DNA of 64,000 bases, taken from contig NZ_SMCV01000002.1 of assembly GCF_004342285.1 (NCBI RefSeq), positions 310,001-374,000 on the forward strand. The letters are read 5' to 3'. Shown here piece by piece: positions 9,597 through 18,299 of this stretch. Position 1 is the stretch's first letter. Each line of letters opens with the position of its first letter. Origin of the DNA: Klebsiella sp. BIGb0138. Lineage in GTDB: Bacteria; Pseudomonadota; Gammaproteobacteria; Enterobacterales; Enterobacteriaceae. The position numbers and the translations under genes were made by a program. The notes under the pieces were generated by a model that did not search any database, had not been told where the DNA came from, and was given only the letters and a program-made list of their open reading frames with translations.

Positions 9597-9765
9597 CTCC
9601 CCTGCTGTCTATGCCTTGTTTTCATTCAACGCACGAAGCCGACGCCGGGCCATACATCAAAAAAGCGGAATGGTTAAAAGGCGCCCGGAAGAGAGGACGG
9701 CCCTCATTCAGAAACTGGCGCTTATTTAAACGCAACACGATGTCTGGCGACCGGAAAACGAATGG

Positions 9766-11429
9766 CTATTTCTTCGTCACATCTTGCATATCGAATGCCT
9801 TCACAACCTGTGCCGCCGCGGCGAAGTCCGGGCTGAGCGGGTGGTCGCTATCCATAAATTTCACCTGGCGTCTGAGCGCATCGTATAACACGCTGGTCGG
9901 CTGCGACATGGTGAAACCGTTTTTCTTCTGCTTACGCAAATCAATCGCCTGTGCGTCATGGACCAGTAAAATGCCCAAAAGCTGATAGCTGTTATCGATT
10001 TGTCTCTGCAGACGCTGCGCGACCTCTGGTGCATTCGTCGCGATGTCTTCAATATCGCCCGCAACCGGCATGTAATCCAGCGATACCGGCATCGCCAACG
10101 CTTTATTGCGCATCGCCAGCGACATCACCGGTTTTTCCATCGCCCCAAAGGCATGAACGGTATTCTCCGTACCGAGAAAACGTGTAAGCCCGGTAAATGA
10201 TGGATTATTTAGTTTTACGACCTGCTGAGCATTGGCCAACGAGTTGTGGGCCAGCGCCAGGCTGAGCTGTTCGAAGGAGATAACCCATGGCAAGGGCTCA
10301 AAGTTGGCGGTTGGCAATACGGCACCTTTCACCCCATCTTGATCCACATAGCCCAGACGATCCTGCGGGCGGTCCGATGGCGCGGCAACGTCGATAGCGA
10401 CACCGGGGTTGTCATCCGAACTATTGAGCTGTATCAGTAGCTGGTCATAGGCCAGCTGATAGCTGCGCTGTAGTTCGGCAAGTAAATAGACACCGGAACG
10501 GAAGCTCAGCGGGTCCTGCAACGGACGGCTGTCGTCATGTTCCCACAAGCTGGAGCCCGCCAGCAGGGTGCGCAGGTGTTGACCCATCGCCACCACTTCA
10601 GGGTAGGAACGCAAGGCCAGAGTATTTCAAGGAAAGGAGAAACGTTACCGTTCAACGCTTCAAGGCTGGTGGCATAAATCAAGGAATTAAGGGGCAGCAG
10701 ATGAGCCAGGGAATTCAGCGCCAGCGCGGCGCTGGCCGCAGAATACGCATTCGAACTTAAAATGGCTAATGCGTCTTTGGCATAAGGGACAACAACCGAC
10801 GTTTTGCTATGGTCCAGTGCGAGTTGTGCCGGAACTTTTTTCCCCTGATAGTACACGTCGCCTTCGCCTATCATCGCCAGGCCGATATGGCTGATAACCG
10901 TAATGTCCCCCTCGCCGATTGAACCATCACACGGGATAAGCGGCGTGATGCCCTTATTGAGAAAGCTGACATAGGCGTCGATGACTTCAGGCTGCACGCC
11001 ACCGCCGCCGGTTAACAAGGTATTTAAGCGGGTAACCATTGTCGCACGAGCCGCACGCTGGCTCATTGGTTCACCGATGCCCCCCGAATGGGCGTGCAGC
11101 AAGCCAATATTAAATTTCTTTGACGCCGCGATCACTTCATCGGTCAGTTTACCGTGGACATCGACCATCGGACGGTCTTTATTCAAACCGACGCCCACCG
11201 TCAGGCCATATATTTTTTGTCCATTCTGCGCCGCTGCAATCAGCACCTGATGCGCTTTTTTTACCCGGTCGGTAGCGGCTGGAGAAATAGCGACCGTTTC
11301 GCCATCCGCCACGCTGGCAATAATGGCTGGCGTGATGGTGTGTCCATCGAGAGTGACGGTAGACCTGCTCAGCTGGCTGTAGCTCAGCGTGAGCAAGGCA
11401 ATCATCGAAAGGGAGAACTTTGCTGGCAT
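9766..11429 (-). pseudogene. Ergothionase (HAL-fold, MIO-less), frameshifted
   Basis: Two adjoining minus-strand frames together give one histidine-ammonia-lyase-like protein of about 554 residues. The first frame (from 11429) is good to about 10626. The homology continues in another frame from about 10620 to 9766. The combined span is 1664 nt, one base short of a multiple of three, so a single base is missing (or two added). The N-terminus is an apparent signal peptide of about 22 residues before the enzyme fold. Where canonical lyases have GSVG-ASG-D, whose Ala-Ser-Gly makes the MIO cofactor, this protein reads GSIG-EG-D (residues 169-175). It therefore cannot form MIO. Ergothionase, which releases trimethylamine from ergothioneine, is the known MIO-less member, and the neighbours fit it. 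The gene is last of four in its unit, 81 nt after the transporter. Either the strain has lost it or the base is a sequencing error. Confidence 0.75.
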
Positions 11430-11510
11430 AGAGAAAACCCTCTTATTATTGGTGATGCTGTATGAGTCAGGAAATGGATTAATTACTATTTTTATATTTA
11501 TATCGGTTGG

Positions 11511-12848
11511 TTAATCTTTTCCTCTGGCCTTCTGACGCTCAATCCTGACTAAAGCAATCATCGCCAGAATACTGGCAATCATGACGTACCACGCCGGGGC
11601 GAACCGCGTTCCGATGTTTTCGGTCAGCCAGGTCAGCACTGCCGGAGCAAAGCCGCCAAAGAGGGTCACCGCAAGGTTGTAAGAAACCGACATCCCGCTG
11701 GCGCGAACATCGGTGGGGAAAAGTTCAGACAGCGCCAGAGGAGCCACGCCAACGAACAGCGATACCAGGATACAGAACAGGCTTTGCACCAGAATCAGCG
11801 TCCCGGTGGTATGCGAAGCATCAAGCAACAGCAGCAGTGGATAGCTGCAGATGAGCAACAAGCCGGCCCCCACCATCAGTAACTTATGCGAGCCGATACG
11901 ATCGGAATAGCTGCCTGCGACAACACAGCCCACCACCATAAAGCAGTTACCAATCAGCGCCGCGAGGAAGGCCTGGTGGCTCTCAAAATGCAGCTGACGT
12001 TGGACATAAATCGGCATGAAGATGATCAACGAGTAGACGCTAACGGCCCACAGAACAGACAGACCGGTACCGAGTAATACCGCGTTGCTGTGCGTTTTAA
12101 ACAGCTGTAGCAGCGGCATCACCGGTTGGATCTTCTCTGCCTGACGGCGGGCCTGTTCTTGAACAAATAGCGGCGTCTCCTCCAGCGTTTTACGCATCCA
12201 CAAACCAATTGGCGCGATAGACAGACCGATAATAAACGGTATGCGCCAGCCCCAATCGCCAATCTGTTCATGGCTGAGGGTCAACGTCACCACGGTGGCG
12301 ACCAGCGCGCCAAAGATGTTGGAGATCCCCATGCTGGCCTGTAGCCAGGAGGCATACTGTCCCTTCTTTTCGGCCGGAGCATGCTCGACCAAAAAGGCCG
12401 CCGCGCCGCCCACTTCCCCTCCAGCGGAGAAGCCTTGCAATACCCGGCCACACAGAATCAACAGCGGTGCGCCAATGCCAATGGCGCTATAGGGTGGCGC
12501 AAACGCAATGATGGCGGTTCCCACGGCCATCGTCATAATTGTCAGCGTCAGCGCGGCTTTGCGCCCTACCCGATCGCCATAGACCCCGATAGCCAGCGCC
12601 CCCAGAGGACGGATCACAAAACCGAGCCCAAACGCTAAAAAGGCTTCGAACAACTGCGCCCCGGCATCGGCTTGATGAAAGAAGTTCTGCGCGATGTAGA
12701 CGGCAAAAAAGGCATAGATGGAAAAGTCGTACCATTCCAGCGCATTACCGATTGATGCAGCCGCAATCGCTTTATAGCCCTTATTGCGTTGTCCCGGTAC
12801 GGACTGACACACCCGAGCGGTCAAGGGAGAAATCGTGCTTTTTGTCAT
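11511..12848 (-). CDS. MFS transporter, metabolite:H+ symporter (MHS/ProP-ShiA type)
   Basis: A 445-residue, 12-TM inner-membrane symporter. MHS-family marks are ASIGNALEWYDFSIYAFFAV at the first helix, GDRVGRKAALTLTI in loop 2-3, and GGEVGGAAAFLVEHAP in helix 5. Relatives carry betaines (ProP), shikimate and dicarboxylates. It sits 19 nt after the hydratase and before the ergothionase, and the ATG follows GAGG, so it is probably the importer for the pathway. If the ergothionase is periplasmic, the cargo could be thiourocanate; otherwise ergothioneine, itself a betaine. Cargo is inferred from context only. Confidence 0.82.
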   Translation of the reverse strand: MTKSTISPLTARVCQSVPGQRNKGYKAIAAASIGNALEWYDFSIYAFFAVYIAQNFFHQADAGAQLFEAFLAFGLGFVIRPLGALAIGVYGDRVGRKAALTLTIMTMAVGTAIIAFAPPYSAIGIGAPLLILCGRVLQGFSAGGEVGGAAAFLVEHAPAEKKGQYASWLQASMGISNIFGALVATVVTLTLSHEQIGDWGWRIPFIIGLSIAPIGLWMRKTLEETPLFVQEQARRQAEKIQPVMPLLQLFKTHSNAVLLGTGLSVLWAVSVYSLIIFMPIYVQRQLHFESHQAFLAALIGNCFMVVGCVVAGSYSDRIGSHKLLMVGAGLLLICSYPLLLLLDASHTTGTLILVQSLFCILVSLFVGVAPLALSELFPTDVRASGMSVSYNLAVTLFGGFAPAVLTWLTENIGTRFAPAWYVMIASILAMIALVRIERQKARGKD

Positions 12849-12867
12849 AATGACCTCATACGCAAGG

Positions 12868-14520
12868 CTAGATGGCCGACGATAAATTAATATAAGGAAT
12901 TGATTTTTCTTTTATTTCATCCAGAGATTCCTGATATCCCGCATCGGCATAGCGCATCACGCCGGTACTGGTATCATTGGTCATGGCGAGCTGCAGGCGC
13001 TGGGCCGCGGCATCTGAGCCATCGGCCACCACCGTCACTCCGGAGCTGGTCATATAACCGCTATATCCACCGCCGCCGGAATGAATAGCCACCAGATCCG
13101 CCATTGAGGCGCAATTCACCAGAGCATTGAGTAGCGGCCAGTCGGCGATGGCATCTGAGCCATCTTTCATCTTTTCAGTCATAATGTTGGGATGGGCCAT
13201 TGCCCCCGCATCCAGATGGTCACGGGTGAAGGCAATCGGCCCACTCAGACGGCCATCGGCAACCATGCGGTTCACCTCCAGCGCCAGTTCCGTTCGCTCG
13301 CCATGGCCAAGCCATGCGATTCGCGCGGGTAAACCTTCGAACGGCACTTTCTCACGGGCCAGACGGATCCAGTTGCTGACAATTTTGTTATTGGCAAAAC
13401 GATCTAATAAATAGTTATCGATGAGCCTGATGTCATCGCTGTTATTGGACAAGGCGATCCAGCGGAATGGTCCGATAGCGCGGCAGAACAGCGGGCGCAG
13501 GAAGGCCTCGGTAAAAATGGGGATCTCAAAGGCGCGTTCGACGCCGCCTTGATGGGCGTGGGTGCGGATAAGATTGCCGTTATCAAACACCACGGCGCCT
13601 TTATCCATAAACCCCAGCATGGCGGTGACATGCTGGACGATCGAACGACGGCTGGCATCCATCAACACATCAATATCGTTCTCCCGCTGGGCGGCAGCCT
13701 GTTCCGGCGAGTAACCTGAAGGCACATAGCCGTACACTAAATCATGGGCAGCGGTCTGGTCGGTGACGATATCGGGGATGATACCTTTCGCCAAAATAGC
13801 AGGATAAACATCGGCAGCGTTGGCAAGCAAACCGACTGAAATGGGTTGGCGATCGTGCTGCGCATTGCGAATGAGCGTCAGCGCATGTTCAAGGTCCTGC
13901 GCCTGATACTGCAGAAAGCCGTTTTTCAAGCGCTTGTCGATACTCTTTTGGTTGACCTCTACCGTGAGAATAGCCGCTCTGGCCATGGTACCTGCCAACG
14001 GTTGAGCCCCGCCCATCCCCCCCAGACCGGCGGTAAGGATAAAGCGCCCGGCCAGGTCATTATCAAAGTGCCGTTCCGCAATGCGTGAGAAAATCTCATA
14101 GGTACCCTGAATGACGCCTTGTGAACCGATGTATTGCCAGTCGCCGGCGGTTAAGCCCCCCCAACAGATCAGATTGGCCTTTTCCCAACGATAAAAATTG
14201 TCCGCTTTGGCCCACTGACCGACCATGTTGCAATTGGCCATAATAACCAGCGGTGCGTTGACATGGGTTTGCAGGAGGCCGATCGGCTTGCCGGACTGGA
14301 CCAGCAGCGTTTGATCTTCACGCATGGTTTGCAGCGCTTGCACAATCGCATCGTGTGAAGGCCAGTCGCGCGCGGCGCGGCCTAATGCGGCATAGACCAC
14401 CAGTTCGTCAGGTTTTTCCCCGACGGCCAGTACATTTTCCAGCAAACGGAGCAAGGCTTCCTGGCGCCAGCCTAAGCAGCGCAGCTGATTACCCGAAGTC
14501 ACGCTGAAGGTCCTGGTCAT
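12868..14520 (-). CDS. Thiourocanate hydratase (urocanate hydratase family)
   Basis: A 550-residue NAD+-dependent hydratase of the HutU family, expected to convert thiourocanate to the thiohydantoin 3-(5-oxo-2-thioxoimidazolidin-4-yl)propionate. Family landmarks remain: GGLTAGDWQYIGSQGVIQGT, GLGGMGGAQPLAG, RDHLDAG and KDGSDAIADWPLLNAL. Two regions conserved in true urocanate hydratases are altered: LPARICW reads LPARIAW (Ala402), and the HHGGGVGxGxSxHxG loop reads HSGGGGYSGYMTSSG (residues 480-494). No hutI, hutG or hutC gene is present. These changes and the DUF917 partner favour the thio-substrate. Its ATG overlaps the stop of the desulfurase gene (ATGA), showing coupled translation. Confidence 0.78.
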   Translation of the reverse strand: MTRTFSVTSGNQLRCLGWRQEALLRLLENVLAVGEKPDELVVYAALGRAARDWPSHDAIVQALQTMREDQTLLVQSGKPIGLLQTHVNAPLVIMANCNMVGQWAKADNFYRWEKANLICWGGLTAGDWQYIGSQGVIQGTYEIFSRIAERHFDNDLAGRFILTAGLGGMGGAQPLAGTMARAAILTVEVNQKSIDKRLKNGFLQYQAQDLEHALTLIRNAQHDRQPISVGLLANAADVYPAILAKGIIPDIVTDQTAAHDLVYGYVPSGYSPEQAAAQRENDIDVLMDASRRSIVQHVTAMLGFMDKGAVVFDNGNLIRTHAHQGGVERAFEIPIFTEAFLRPLFCRAIGPFRWIALSNNSDDIRLIDNYLLDRFANNKIVSNWIRLAREKVPFEGLPARIAWLGHGERTELALEVNRMVADGRLSGPIAFTRDHLDAGAMAHPNIMTEKMKDGSDAIADWPLLNALVNCASMADLVAIHSGGGGYSGYMTSSGVTVVADGSDAAAQRLQLAMTNDTSTGVMRYADAGYQESLDEIKEKSIPYINLSSAI

Positions 14521-15617
14521 TTTAGGGCTCCTTGCTGAATATGGCTGAACAATTCGATACCCAAAACCTTCTCGACGGGCGGATAAACCGCAGGATCGGT
14601 AACCGATGAAGAGAGCGGGATCTGGCTATGGTGCTGGTGAAAAATCACAATTTCGAGGCCCGGTTTAAGCTGCCCTGCGCTGACAGGGTTGCCCTGCATA
14701 TCCAGGGTGGTAATGATGTCGGGATAGGTGGCAATGCGCTGGCCATGGCTGTCCTCCACCGCCATATGCTCATTCATGACATGTATGCGACGCAGGTTTT
14801 CTCCCTGACCCACGTCGATAATGCCGACGTCAAAAGCCTCATCGGTATATTGCAGGGTGGTTTGCGTCACTTTACCGCTACCGATGATCTGCCCCCCGGT
14901 GTGGTTGCAAATTGCATCGATCGTCGCGCTGCCGCCCTTTTTACTGGCGGAGATAATGGTTTCACCAAGAGAGAGGGCCAGGCTGATACCGCCGTGTGCG
15001 GCATGCTGGCGCACATAAGAACCACGGATCGGATTACGGCAGCTGGCGATAAAGCCACCGGACATATCCGAGGCTTTACGCAATATGGGGGAGACTTTGG
15101 CGGTCGCGCCTTTGACGACGAGCTCAATATAGGCATGACGCTTGCGGTTGCCGCCAACGGCCGCCTGAATCATGGGTTGTGTGCTGGAAGCAAGGCCTAA
15201 TGACCCCATATCGCCAGTAGGATGGGCGCGCAGGTCCCCCACCGCATCGACCACTTTAGTACCGAGAATAGCGGACGGTAGCCAGCCGTTTAGCGTACTG
15301 GACATCCCGTTTTGCCCGATAATCAGCCCATAAATGGGCTCCCCCAGCTCTTTTTGTACCAGCTGGACGGCTTTAACATAGTCGACACCGAGCATTTCCC
15401 AGTCGGTCAGCCCCCCAGGCGCACCAATGGCTGCGGCGGTGGCAATCCAGGCACTGTCGGCAACCTCTTCCATCGTGACCAGCTCAGGACGACCAATGGT
15501 GACGGCCATTTTGCCCAACTCCAGCCCATGTTCGACCCAACCGCCGCCGCCACAGGCAAACACTGACCCACCCTTCACCGCGGCTTCGACATCAGCCAGC
15601 GTTAAAATTCGACCCAT
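14517..15617 (-). CDS. DUF917 thiohydantoin desulfurase
   Basis: A 366-residue cytoplasmic protein of the DUF917 family, now linked to (S-methyl) thiohydantoin desulfuration. In ergothioneine breakdown this step removes sulfur as H2S from the thiohydantoin, giving hydantoin-5-propionate. Visible features are the N-terminal SVFACGGGGWVEHG (about residues 16-29), GAPGG, DMGSLGLASS and a C-terminal HQHHSQIPL. The start is the ATG at 15617, behind a strong GGAGGAATAGCA. A longer in-frame extension to 15659 lacks one. It is first in the minus-strand unit, followed by hydratase, transporter and ergothionase. The promoter lies in 15618-15845 with a candidate LysR site. Confidence 0.78.
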   Translation of the reverse strand: MGRILTLADVEAAVKGGSVFACGGGGWVEHGLELGKMAVTIGRPELVTMEEVADSAWIATAAAIGAPGGLTDWEMLGVDYVKAVQLVQKELGEPIYGLIIGQNGMSSTLNGWLPSAILGTKVVDAVGDLRAHPTGDMGSLGLASSTQPMIQAAVGGNRKRHAYIELVVKGATAKVSPILRKASDMSGGFIASCRNPIRGSYVRQHAAHGGISLALSLGETIISASKKGGSATIDAICNHTGGQIIGSGKVTQTTLQYTDEAFDVGIIDVGQGENLRRIHVMNEHMAVEDSHGQRIATYPDIITTLDMQGNPVSAGQLKPGLEIVIFHQHHSQIPLSSSVTDPAVYPPVEKVLGIELFSHIQQGALK

Positions 15618-15750
15618 TGCTATTCCTCCAGAAGTACAGAACCAGTAATCCGGCCTCAAAGTGCATAATTAATGAATAATCATTGCGGCCTTTGTTCGAT
15701 ACTAGAGGGCACCTGGTCAAAATGTCATATTACTTTTTGGCCACGGCGTA

Positions 15751-15763
15751 TAACAAAATGTTA
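15751..15763. promoter_or_regulatory. Candidate LysR-regulator operator, site 1
   Basis: TAACAAAATGTTA is a 13-bp near-perfect palindrome with the T-N11-A form of LysR boxes, 134 bp upstream of the DUF917 start. It differs at one base from a site at 16760-16772 beside the LysR gene. A GCATAA hexamer at 15663-15668 also recurs (inverted or direct) at 16770, 16791 and 16877. Confidence 0.6.
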
Positions 15764-15845
15764 ACGGTCGAAAAATTCAAAGCCGTTGTGCTTGACCAGA
15801 AAAGATGTGAAACAACGCTAAAGTGTGAGGGGGATAAAAAACAGG

Positions 15846-16742
15846 CTATCTCGACCAGTGCACCTGAATAGATTCCAGGGTGGTGATAAATTCCTGAGCT
15901 AATCGTGAAAGCGGTTCATACATCCCGTGGATGATGCTAATGGGCGTTTTAGCCGTGGGTGAAATGGGACGAAAGACGACGTTTGTCCATACCGGGCCGC
16001 TGGCGGTAATTTCATCAATCAAGGCGATGCCGACCCCCGCCTGAACCAAAGCACAAGCCACGTGAATCTGCTGTGATTCAACGATGGGACGTACAACAAT
16101 ACCTTCATTATTAAAGAGTTGGCGGACAATCTGGCCAATGGGGATATCTGAGCCATAGCCAATAAACGGTTGGCCAACCAAATCCTCCACATTGATAATG
16201 TTTTTTGCCGTAAGCGGATGAGTAGCCGGGAGCGCCACCACTAAATGATTCTCATACAGCACCCGGGACTGCACGTTCGGATGACCTTCATGCAGAAAGG
16301 CAATCCCTAATTCCACCTGCTGGGTCAGGACTGCCTGAAGTAAAACATCGGGGATCATGGTATGCAAAATCACCCTGGCGTCCGGCAGCGTTCGGTGAAA
16401 TTTGGCAATGGCATTGGGAATTAAACCCTGCCCAAGGCTCGGGCTACAGGCAATCCTCAGATGCCCCATCCGGTTTTGAATCAGATCTTCTGCAACTTCA
16501 TTGACCCGCTGCACGCCGAGATAGACCGAGTTGACCTCGATAAACAGATGCCGCGCTTCCGGAGTGGGATAAAGCCGTCCTTTTATGCGTTCAAACAGCG
16601 ATAACCCCAGACGCTGTTCGGTATAGCTGATTAAGCGCGAAACCGCCGGCTGAGAAACATGTAATAGTTTTGCCGCGCCGCTGATTGAACCCGTCAACAT
16701 AATGGCGCGAAAGACTTCAATTTGTTTGAGATTTAAGCGCAT
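15846..16742 (-). CDS. LysR-family regulator of the ergothioneine cluster
   Basis: A 298-residue LysR-type regulator with the N-terminal helix-turn-helix (FRAIMLTGSISGAAKLLHVSQ, then SRLISYTEQRLGLSLFER) and a standard effector domain. The ASKLL-type helix and PTPEARHLF linker resemble the NAC/Cbl-like and GcvA-unlike subgroup that controls amino-acid catabolism. It lies between the two halves of the cluster and is divergent from the hydantoinase gene. Near-identical T-N11-A palindromes occur just upstream of it and upstream of the DUF917 gene, so it likely controls both units and itself. The inducer may be ergothioneine or thiourocanate (inference). Confidence 0.88.
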   Translation of the reverse strand: MRLNLKQIEVFRAIMLTGSISGAAKLLHVSQPAVSRLISYTEQRLGLSLFERIKGRLYPTPEARHLFIEVNSVYLGVQRVNEVAEDLIQNRMGHLRIACSPSLGQGLIPNAIAKFHRTLPDARVILHTMIPDVLLQAVLTQQVELGIAFLHEGHPNVQSRVLYENHLVVALPATHPLTAKNIINVEDLVGQPFIGYGSDIPIGQIVRQLFNNEGIVVRPIVESQQIHVACALVQAGVGIALIDEITASGPVWTNVVFRPISPTAKTPISIIHGMYEPLSRLAQEFITTLESIQVHWSR

Positions 16743-16759
16743 TGCACCCTCAATAAAGT

Positions 16760-16772
16760 TAACACAATGTTA
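16760..16772. promoter_or_regulatory. Candidate LysR-regulator operator, site 2
   Basis: TAACACAATGTTA, one mismatch from site 1 at 15751. It starts 18 bp upstream of the LysR start codon and lies about 147 bp before the hydantoinase start, a position suited to autorepression and divergent activation. An adjoining dyad TTATGC-N15-GCATAA (16770-16796) may be a second recognition element. Confidence 0.6.
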
Positions 16773-16918
16773 TGCATGAGTGATAAATAAGCATAAGACA
16801 TAATACATACAGCCACCCTACACTAGACGCAGACTTTGGAAAAGGGCCCGACTACTCATCGGTCACATATGCATTTTTATGCAAAATTTTCGCTAAAAGT
16901 TATAAGGGAGCGTTGGTC

Positions 16919-18286
16919 ATGGCTGTGCAGAAAAAATGGGACATCGTGGTAAAGGGAAACCTGGTCGATGCCGACAGCATCACGCCTGATGGCTGGATAG
17001 CTATCGACGAGGGGAAAATTATCGCCACCGGCAGCGGCCAGCCGCCGCAGGCAGAGAGAACCATCGACGCCAGCGGCAAATGGGTCATCCCCGGCGTGAT
17101 CGATGGGCAGGTACACTCAGGCAGCCAGGCCAATCAGGAGGGACTCGGCCGGGCCTCACGCGCAGCCGCAGCGGGAGGGGTGACGGTGATGGTGGATATG
17201 CCTTACGACGACCCTGAGCCCGTTGCCAGTCGCCGCCTGCTGGACAATAAAATTGCTGAAATTGAACGCGACTGCCATGTAGACGTAGCGCTATTCGGTA
17301 CGCTCAACCACAAGCAGGGTTTTGACGCAGCGGCAGGGTTGATTGAAGGCGGCGTCTGCGCGTTTAAATTCTCGACTTTCGAGGCGATGCCCGGCCGCTT
17401 CCCTCGGGTTGAGGAAGACGACCTGCAGTATGCATTTCAGCTGATCGCCCCAAGCGGTTTAGCCTGCGCGGTACACAACCAGATGCAGGAAATGACGCGC
17501 AAAAATATCCAACGCATGATGGCGGAAAACAATACCGGCTGGGACGCATTCATGCGTGCTCACACTCCCCTGATCGAAAACCTGGCGACCGCGCAGCTGT
17601 ATGAAATTGGCGCGGTAACTGGCGCCCGCGCGCATGCGGTTCACGTTTCGACCTCGCGCGGATTTGAGATTTATAAAATGTACAAAAATGCCGGCTATCC
17701 GGTCTCTATCGAAACCTGCGTTCAGTATCTGATGCTTAACCATGAAGAACACACTTTAAGGCTAGGGGCAAAAACCAAACATTACCCCCCTATTCGGCCA
17801 AAATCCGAGTCCGAACGATTATGGGTCCATATTGCGCAAGGGGATTGTACATTTGTCTCTTCTGACCACGTCAGCTGGGGACTGGAGCGTAAAAGCGATG
17901 CGAATATTTTCAAAAACGCCTCCGGCGGACCGGGACTGGAAACGTTATTACCTGCGCTGTGGACCGGATGTGAGCAGCGCGGGATTTCGCCCACCACGGT
18001 TGTTCAGCTGTTGTGTCGCAATCCGGCGCAACACTTCCTGCTGGATGACCGTAAGGGGTCATTTGCTACCGGGAAGGATGCCGATTTCGTCATTCTGAAT
18101 CCTGAAAGCTATCGTTTCGATCCCTCTGGCAGCCTGTCGGCGGTGACCTGGAGCTCATTCGCCGGCATGGCGTTTACCGTGCGCATTGAACAGACATGGT
18201 GCCGCGGTATGCAGGTCTTTCACCACGGCAAAATCGTCAATCAGGCCGGCGATGGCCAGTTCCTCCGCCCACGCCGGGTCGCCTAA
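16919..18286 (+). CDS. Hydantoinase (dihydropyrimidinase/allantoinase family)
   Basis: A 455-residue cyclic amidohydrolase (TIM-barrel, binuclear metal), expected to open hydantoin-5-propionate to N-carbamoyl-glutamate. The barrel metal sites can be followed: the first motif, normally DxHxH, reads IDGQVH (Gln64, His66); the bridging carboxylated lysine is in CAFKFS; a histidine is in AVHNQ (where relatives have HAE); further ligands are in AVHVST and SSDHVSW. The C-terminal half returns to the small beta domain (KGSFATGKDADFVILNP). It has a good ribosome site (AGGGAG, 8 nt). The amidohydrolase gene follows by 13 nt. The first-His-to-Gln change is unusual and may reflect a one-metal or altered site. 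Confidence 0.82.
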   Translation: MAVQKKWDIVVKGNLVDADSITPDGWIAIDEGKIIATGSGQPPQAERTIDASGKWVIPGVIDGQVHSGSQANQEGLGRASRAAAAGGVTVMVDMPYDDPEPVASRRLLDNKIAEIERDCHVDVALFGTLNHKQGFDAAAGLIEGGVCAFKFSTFEAMPGRFPRVEEDDLQYAFQLIAPSGLACAVHNQMQEMTRKNIQRMMAENNTGWDAFMRAHTPLIENLATAQLYEIGAVTGARAHAVHVSTSRGFEIYKMYKNAGYPVSIETCVQYLMLNHEEHTLRLGAKTKHYPPIRPKSESERLWVHIAQGDCTFVSSDHVSWGLERKSDANIFKNASGGPGLETLLPALWTGCEQRGISPTTVVQLLCRNPAQHFLLDDRKGSFATGKDADFVILNPESYRFDPSGSLSAVTWSSFAGMAFTVRIEQTWCRGMQVFHHGKIVNQAGDGQFLRPRRVA

Positions 18287-18299
18287 AGAAGAGAACATC

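Noticed and set aside
9766-15617. Reading the cluster as a histidine-utilisation (hut) locus
   Set aside because: The lyase lacks the MIO triad, the hydratase has altered active-site residues, and hutI, hutG and hutC are absent, whereas a DUF917 desulfurase and a hydantoinase are present.
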